A stretch of 64,000 nt of DNA, from contig JAQTUP010000001.1 of assembly GCA_028707275.1 (NCBI GenBank), positions 186,001-250,000 on the forward strand. Reading direction: 5' to 3'. Source of the stretch: Gallionella sp. (lineage in GTDB: Bacteria > Pseudomonadota > Gammaproteobacteria > Burkholderiales > Gallionellaceae). Made by a program: the position numbers and the translations under genes. The first letter of the stretch is position 1. Every line of letters begins with the position of its first letter. Shown here in pieces: positions 59,243 through 64,000 of this stretch. The notes beneath the pieces are model-generated. The model ran no database searches and was not told the origin of the DNA. It saw nothing but the letters and a program-made list of their open reading frames with translations.

Positions 59243-59515
59243 CTACGACGGCTGACTACCGGATAGTTTTTTGATATCGCTGATTTCACGCTTCAGACTG
59301 GAAATTTCACGGCGCTGGCGAAACCAGATGCCCAAAGTTGCCAATACGCCCAAACCAGCACCCACGGCGAAAAACAGCAACAGCACGATGACCAGCGACG
59401 ACTGCCATTCATAGCCAAAGAAGTAATGCAGGGTGACAGGCTGACCATTCTTGAGCGCAAATCCGAGCAAGATGATGAAGATGAACATCTGAAAAAGCCA
59501 AGCAATGTAACGCAT
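59243..59515 (-). CDS. lapA: Lipopolysaccharide assembly protein LapA
   Basis: A 90-residue protein with two membrane helices (about 4-22 and 40-64) and a C-terminal coiled coil (RQRREISSLKREISDIKK). It fits the LapA/DUF1049 family and precedes lapB, as in other proteobacteria. A strong terminator lies just upstream, so lapA-cysM may be transcribed from a separate promoter or by read-through. Confidence 0.92.
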   Translation of the reverse strand: MRYIAWLFQMFIFIILLGFALKNGQPVTLHYFFGYEWQSSLVIVLLLFFAVGAGLGVLATLGIWFRQRREISSLKREISDIKKLSGSQPS

Positions 59516-59552
59516 TTTGCATACCTTAAAAAACCACGGCCAAAGATAGCAT

Positions 59553-59586
59553 AAAAAAGGCGGTGATATCTTTCAATATCACCGCC
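59553..59586 (-). terminator. Intrinsic terminator between ihfB and lapA
   Basis: On the minus strand GGCGGTGATATTGAAAG pairs back through ATATCACCGCC (12-bp stem, GAAA-type loop) and is followed by TTTTTTAT. It ends the rpsA-ihfB transcript or limits read-through into lapA. Confidence 0.85.
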
Positions 59587-59608
59587 AGTTTAATTACAAC
59601 CTTTGCGA

Positions 59609-59896
59609 TCAGGCTACTTCATTACCTACCCGCTCTCTAAGATCCTTACCTGCCTTAAAGTGTGGCACGTACTTGGCTGGCACGCCTACCTTATCGCCGG
59701 TCTTGGGGTTGCGCCCCTGACGCGGCGGACGGTAATTCAAACCGAAGCTGCCAAAACCACGAATCTCAACACGCCCTCCACGCGAGAGCGTAGAGGACAG
59801 TGCATCGAGTATCACCTTAACGGCCAGCTCTGCATCCTTAGCCAACAGCTGCGGATGCAATTCAGCCAACCTGGCAATCAAATCAGAACGAGTCAT
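59609..59896 (-). CDS. ihfB: Integration host factor subunit beta
   Basis: A 95-residue HU/IHF protein ([53 protein letters not shown]). It is the partner of IHF alpha at 19794. It follows rpsA by 16 bp, the classical order. Confidence 0.98.
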   Translation of the reverse strand: MTRSDLIARLAELHPQLLAKDAELAVKVILDALSSTLSRGGRVEIRGFGSFGLNYRPPRQGRNPKTGDKVGVPAKYVPHFKAGKDLRERVGNEVA

Positions 59897-59912
59897 TCAA
59901 CTTCCCCCAGGC

Positions 59913-61625
59913 TTAGGCTTCAGACTTGCCGCTGAGCTTAGCCTTGAGCAACGCGCCCAGGTTGGTGGTACCCGCACTGGAGCTGCTGTCAGATGCCAGC
60001 TTTTGCATGGCAGCTGAATCTTCCGCCTTGCTCAATGCCTTGATGGACAGGCTGATACCGCGGTTCTTGCGATCCACACTGATGATCATCGCCTTGATAA
60101 CATCGCCTTCTTTCATGTGAGTGCGCAGATCTTCAACACGATCAACTGACACTTCAGATGCTTTCAGATACGCCTCGACATCACCGTCCAGAGCAACCAC
60201 TGCGCCCTTGGCATCAACCGATTTAACCGTACCGTTTACGATGGCACCCTTTTCATTGGTCGCTGCAAAACCGCCGAATGGATCACCTTCCATTTGCTTG
60301 ATACCCAGCGAGATACGCTCACGCTCGACATCGATGGCCAGAACCACGGCTTCAACTTCATCGCCCTTCTTGAAGTTGCGAACCATTTCTTCGCCAGGCT
60401 GGCTCCATGACAGGTCGGACAAATGCACCAGACCGTCGATATCGCCTTCCAGGCCAATGAACACGCCGAAGTCAGTGATAGACTTGATCTGGCCGCGAAC
60501 CTTGTCACCCTTCTTGTGGTTGATCGCGAAATCATCCCAAGGATTGGAGTGGCACTGCTTCATACCCAATGAAATACGACGACGCTGTTCATCGATTTCC
60601 AGGATCATCACTTCAACTTCGTCGCCTACTTGCACAACCTTTGAAGGATGAACGTTCTTGTTGGTCCAATCCATTTCGGATACGTGTACCAGACCTTCGA
60701 TACCTTGTTCGATTTCAACGAATGAACCGTAGTCAGTCAGGTTAGTCACCTTACCGAACAGACGCGTACCTTGTGGGTAACGACGTGCCAGACCATTCCA
60801 GGGATCATCGCCCATTTGCTTGATGCCCAATGAAACGCGATTCTTTTCCTGATCGAATTTGAGGATCTTCGCTTCGATTTCGTCGCCAACGGTCAACACT
60901 TCCGAAGGATGCTTCACACGACGCCATGCCAGATCGGTGATGTGCAACAGACCGTCGATACCGCCCAGATCAACGAACGCGCCGTAGTCTGTGATGTTCT
61001 TGACGACGCCCTTGACGATCGCGCCTTCTTTCAGATTTTCCATGACGGATTCACGGTCAGCGCCCATCGTGGCTTCGAGCACAGCGCGGCGGGAAACCAC
61101 CACGTTGTTACGGCGACGATCCAGCTTGATAACCTTGAATTCCATGGTCTTGTTTTCGTACGGTGTCGTGTCCTTGACCGGACGAATGTCCACCAATGAA
61201 CCCGGCAGGAATGCACGAATACCGTTAACCATAGCGGTGAGACCGCCCTTGACCTTACCGCTGACGAAGCCTTCAACGATCTTGCCTTCTTCCATGGCGA
61301 TCTCAAGATCGTGCCATGCTGCCAGACGCTTGGCTTTTTCACGCGACAGCTTGGTCTCGCCATAGCCGTTTTCCAGCGATTCGATTGCAACCGTGACGAA
61401 GTCACCGGCAGCAACTTCCATTTCGCCCTTGTCGTTCAGGAATTCCTCGACAGGAATCCAGCTTTCTGACTTCAGGCCGGCATTTACGACCACAACGTTG
61501 TGGTCAATACGCACAACTTGTGCGGTAATCAGTTCGCCCGCACGCATTTCTTTGCGCGTCAAACTTTCTTCAAACATTGCGGCGAAACTATCGGGATTTA
61601 GTACAGCGTCTGCGGTTGCGTTCAT
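59913..61625 (-). CDS. rpsA: 30S ribosomal protein S1
   Basis: A 570-residue protein with six S1 RNA-binding repeats (about 20-540), including [16 protein letters not shown] and [13 protein letters not shown]. It brings mRNA to the 30S subunit. The ATG at 61625 has AGGTG upstream; a GTG three codons earlier is open but less likely. It lies 67 bp after aroA-cmk. Confidence 0.98.
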   Translation of the reverse strand: MNATADAVLNPDSFAAMFEESLTRKEMRAGELITAQVVRIDHNVVVVNAGLKSESWIPVEEFLNDKGEMEVAAGDFVTVAIESLENGYGETKLSREKAKRLAAWHDLEIAMEEGKIVEGFVSGKVKGGLTAMVNGIRAFLPGSLVDIRPVKDTTPYENKTMEFKVIKLDRRRNNVVVSRRAVLEATMGADRESVMENLKEGAIVKGVVKNITDYGAFVDLGGIDGLLHITDLAWRRVKHPSEVLTVGDEIEAKILKFDQEKNRVSLGIKQMGDDPWNGLARRYPQGTRLFGKVTNLTDYGSFVEIEQGIEGLVHVSEMDWTNKNVHPSKVVQVGDEVEVMILEIDEQRRRISLGMKQCHSNPWDDFAINHKKGDKVRGQIKSITDFGVFIGLEGDIDGLVHLSDLSWSQPGEEMVRNFKKGDEVEAVVLAIDVERERISLGIKQMEGDPFGGFAATNEKGAIVNGTVKSVDAKGAVVALDGDVEAYLKASEVSVDRVEDLRTHMKEGDVIKAMIISVDRKNRGISLSIKALSKAEDSAAMQKLASDSSSSAGTTNLGALLKAKLSGKSEA

Positions 61626-61692
61626 CGAATACACCTAAAGATTTTTTCTGTTTAAACAGAAGGTTAGTTAAAAACCCAGAGAACGGAGAGTC

Positions 61693-63711
61693 CTATGGGG
61701 CCTTACATTGGTAGCCGTTCAGCACAAATTCCACCGCCTGCCCTATGGTAAGCGTCGTGGTATCGAGCAAAATGGCATCCGGGTACTGCTGCAAGGGAGC
61801 GGCGCTGCGCTGTATATCTCGCTCGTCGCGCGTCCTTATGTCCTGCAACAAGTCAAGCATATTAGCATCCATTCCTTTTTCTTTCAACTGCTTATAGCGC
61901 CGTTCGGCGCGCGCAGAGGCCGATGCGGTCAGGAATATTTTTAAGGCGGCGTCGGGGAACACCACCGAGCCCATATCGCGCCCGTCTGTCACCAGACCCG
62001 GACGGCGCCTGAACGCGTGCTGCTTATTGAGCAAGGCCTGCCTGACCATCGGCAACCCCGCCACTTTGGAGGCTGCCGCAGCACAAGCCTCACCGCGCAA
62101 CTCATCCCCCGCCAAAACGCCATCGAGCCAGATTTGCTCGCCCTTAAACACAATCTTTATACCGGAGGCCAGCTCGCTCAGGGCGGACTCATCATCGAGC
62201 GCCACGCCATCGCGCTCTGCTGCCATCGCCAGCAGCCGGTATAACGCACCGCTGTCCAGGTAATGAAATCCCAACTGATCCGCCACACGCTGCGCCACCG
62301 TACCCTTGCCGGAAGCGGAAGGCCCGTCGATCGCGATGACAGGAACGCTCTGCGTCACGCTGGCAAACGCCGAAAAATATTCGGGGAAAGTTTTGGCAAC
62401 GCACTTAGGATCATTGATGCGTATGCCTGCGCCAAAAGCTGCCAGCGAAAAACACATCGCCATGCGATGATCGTCGTAAGTATCTATAGAACCGTGAAGG
62501 GTGAAGGGTGAAGGGTGAAGGGCAGAATCCAAAGCAGATGGTGGCGGCGTGATGCGAATGAAATCCGCGCCTTCTTCGACCGTTGCGCCGACCTTGCGCA
62601 GTTCGGCGGCCATCGCCGCGATGCGGTCGGTTTCCTTGACGCGCCAGCTGGCGATGTTGCGCAAAATCGTTGTGCCTTCTGCAAACAAGGCCACGACGGC
62701 CAGCGTCATCGCCGCATCGGGAATGTGGTTGCAGTCCAGATCGATGGCCTGCAACTTGCCGTCCAGCGGCGCGCGCGCCTCAATCCAGTTATCACCCATG
62801 CTAATCTGAGCGCCCATTTTCTCCAGTTCTTCGGCAAAACGCACATCGCCCTGAATACTGCTGCGACCTACCCCCTCCACGCGCACCGGCCCGCCGCCTA
62901 TCAGTCCTGCGGCCAGGAAATAGGAAGCGCTTGAGGCATCGCCCTCGACATAAATCTCACCCGGAGAGGCATAGCGACTGCCCTCCGCCACCGTGAAGCT
63001 ACGCCAGCCGTCCCGACGAACCGCCACACCGAAGCGCGCCATCATCGCCAGGGTTATTTCAATGTAGGGTTTGGAAATCAGTTCGCCCACCACCTCAACG
63101 GTGACCTCCCGGTTTAAAAGCGGCAGCGCCATCAGCAAGGCCGTCAAAAACTGGCTGGACACATCGCCGCGCACGCTGACCACGCCCTCGCCCTTTAAGG
63201 GAGAGGATTGAGGAGAGGGTGGACTTATCTGCAACGGCGGGAAACCTTCATTGCCCAGATAGTCGATATTCGCACCCAGCATGCGCAGTGCATTCACCAG
63301 ATCGCCTATCGGCCTCTCGTGCATACGCGCCACGCCGGATAACTGATAGCTGCCACCCGACAGAGCGAGCGCCGCCGTCAGCGGGCGAAACGCCGTGCCG
63401 GCATTGCCCAGAAACAAACTGGCTTCCTTGACCGGAAAATCCCCGCCGCAGCCGGTGACTTTATAAGCCTGTCCTGAGCATTGTCGAAGGACGTTGTTGC
63501 CCTGCGATTCGACCGCCACGCCCAGCGCCTGCAAGCCTTCCAACATGCGCTCGGTGTCATCCGAATGCAGCAAATCGCGAACCATGGTCACGCCCGTCGA
63601 GAGCGCCGCCAGCAGCAACACGCGATTGGAGATACTCTTGGAGCCGGGCAGGCGCACCGTGCCGTGAGCTGACATCAAGGGAGGAAGGTCGATATATTCA
63701 GGATGAGTCAT
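61693..63711 (-). CDS. Fused EPSP synthase / cytidylate kinase
   Basis: One 672-residue frame carries two enzymes. Residues 1 to about 445 are 5-enolpyruvylshikimate-3-phosphate synthase ([65 protein letters not shown]). Residues about 450-672 are cytidylate kinase (P-loop [43 protein letters not shown]). The usual order aroA-cmk-rpsA is kept, with the stop between the first two lost. Three inserted repeats lie in the aroA part: a palindrome-derived stretch near residue 77 (LRQCSGQAY), one near 165-178 ([11 protein letters not shown]) and a 7-bp repeat near 395-408 ([10 protein letters not shown]). Confidence 0.94.
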   Translation of the reverse strand: MTHPEYIDLPPLMSAHGTVRLPGSKSISNRVLLLAALSTGVTMVRDLLHSDDTERMLEGLQALGVAVESQGNNVLRQCSGQAYKVTGCGGDFPVKEASLFLGNAGTAFRPLTAALALSGGSYQLSGVARMHERPIGDLVNALRMLGANIDYLGNEGFPPLQISPPSPQSSPLKGEGVVSVRGDVSSQFLTALLMALPLLNREVTVEVVGELISKPYIEITLAMMARFGVAVRRDGWRSFTVAEGSRYASPGEIYVEGDASSASYFLAAGLIGGGPVRVEGVGRSSIQGDVRFAEELEKMGAQISMGDNWIEARAPLDGKLQAIDLDCNHIPDAAMTLAVVALFAEGTTILRNIASWRVKETDRIAAMAAELRKVGATVEEGADFIRITPPPSALDSALHPSPFTLHGSIDTYDDHRMAMCFSLAAFGAGIRINDPKCVAKTFPEYFSAFASVTQSVPVIAIDGPSASGKGTVAQRVADQLGFHYLDSGALYRLLAMAAERDGVALDDESALSELASGIKIVFKGEQIWLDGVLAGDELRGEACAAAASKVAGLPMVRQALLNKQHAFRRRPGLVTDGRDMGSVVFPDAALKIFLTASASARAERRYKQLKEKGMDANMLDLLQDIRTRDERDIQRSAAPLQQYPDAILLDTTTLTIGQAVEFVLNGYQCKAP
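62494..62521. repeat. Four GTGAAGG units inside aroA
   Basis: Four exact tandem 7-bp units are read in frame (as PSPFTLH on the coding strand) just before the conserved YDDHR motif. With a period of seven, a change of one unit would shift the frame. Confidence 0.85.
63184..63222. repeat. Intragenic GC-rich palindrome in aroA
   Basis: CCCTCGCCCTTTAAGGGAGAGG followed by GGAGAGGG: the same class as the pheT and tsaE inserts. It codes for [11 protein letters not shown] in the fused protein. Confidence 0.65.
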
Positions 63712-63775
63712 ATTGCGCTTTCAAAAATTCTTCAACAAATGCGACAGGGTGGATACACCCTGCCCGCTTACTTTA

Positions 63776-64000
63776 ACTGATGTTACGCAGTAACCTCAGT
63801 CGTGTATTCAAATCAACTTCGCCGGGGGCAGCCCGGCTGCTGGTTACTTTTTCTTGCGTCGCCAAGAAAAAGTAACCCAAAAGAAGGCGACCCCGGCGCG
63901 CCATCGCACCGATCGGCCACTGGCAGATCGGTGCGATTCCTTCGATAGTCAGCAAACAACGGGGCTGCGGAACTCACACGATCTGCTACGCATCCACGTG
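63776..64000. repeat. Dispersed ~300-bp structured repeat, copy 3 (cut by window end)
   Basis: It begins ACTGATGTTACGCAG 64 bp upstream of aroA. The first hairpin is a perfect 15-bp stem (63842-63856 with 63863-63877) that differs from copy 1 at several paired positions. The second hairpin is identical to copy 1 (63903-63914 with 63926-63937). The right arm of the long-range stem lies beyond the window. Confidence 0.88.

Overview
The window reads as chromosome of a betaproteobacterium. The evidence is the gene orders thrS-infC-rpmI-rplT-pheS-pheT-ihfA-merR, surE-pcm-nlpD and aroA/cmk-rpsA-ihfB-lapA-lapB-pyrF-rfaE1-hldD-cysM, together with a stand-alone heptose-7-phosphate kinase. A Nitrosomonadales/Gallionellaceae-like host is my best guess, but this comes from memory of gene orders, not from a search.

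Layout. 1-5.1 kb: a CHASE-GAF-PAS sensor cut by the window edge, a NarL-type two-component pair and a radical SAM enzyme. 5.1-7.6 kb: a large WD40-caspase lipoprotein. 7.6-17 kb: an accessory, partly decayed region with dispersed repeats, an EcsC-family gene, an unknown membrane protein, a broken TOTE-type primase-helicase gene, two type II toxin-antitoxin modules, a Fic protein and three copies of a vapC 3' tail. It lies directly downstream of nlpD, where rpoS is often found. 17-27 kb: housekeeping genes on the minus strand (nlpD, pcm, surE, tRNA-Pro, merR-like, ihfA, pheT, pheS, rplT, rpmI, infC, thrS). 27-30.2 kb: a MacA/MacB-like tripartite ABC exporter without its outer-membrane channel. 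30.6-38.4 kb: an MlaF-like ATPase, recQ, and a four-gene signalling operon (CheB, REC-histidine kinase, REC, REC-PAS-GAF-HD-GYP). 39.2-42.3 kb: a GGDEF-EAL protein. 42.4-49 kb: a methyltransferase, then an alpha/beta hydrolase, an acyl carrier protein, a KAS II-like ketosynthase and an RND pump, which look like a small dedicated acyl pathway. 49-54.3 kb: queG, tsaE, amiC, an ankyrin protein and a FimV-like protein. 54.3-63.7 kb: the long minus-strand operon from a fused aroA-cmk gene to cysM.

The most unusual signal is not a gene. A dispersed element of about 300 bp is present in three copies (7.58, 30.23 and 63.78 kb). Its sequence varies between copies, but two of its stems stay paired through compensatory changes, and a third stem position is occupied by an unrelated but still self-complementary sequence in one copy. 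This indicates selection on, or a mechanism depending on, folded structure. Other repeat classes are a 141-146 bp element with terminal inverted repeats, GC-rich palindromes inserted in frame inside pheT, tsaE and aroA, and 7-bp tandem repeats that reach into the rfaE1 and aroA coding sequences.

Functionally the window mixes translation and envelope housekeeping (lipopolysaccharide heptose synthesis, LapA/LapB, AmiC with its likely activator NlpD) with c-di-GMP and chemosensory-type signalling and a decaying mobile or defence island.
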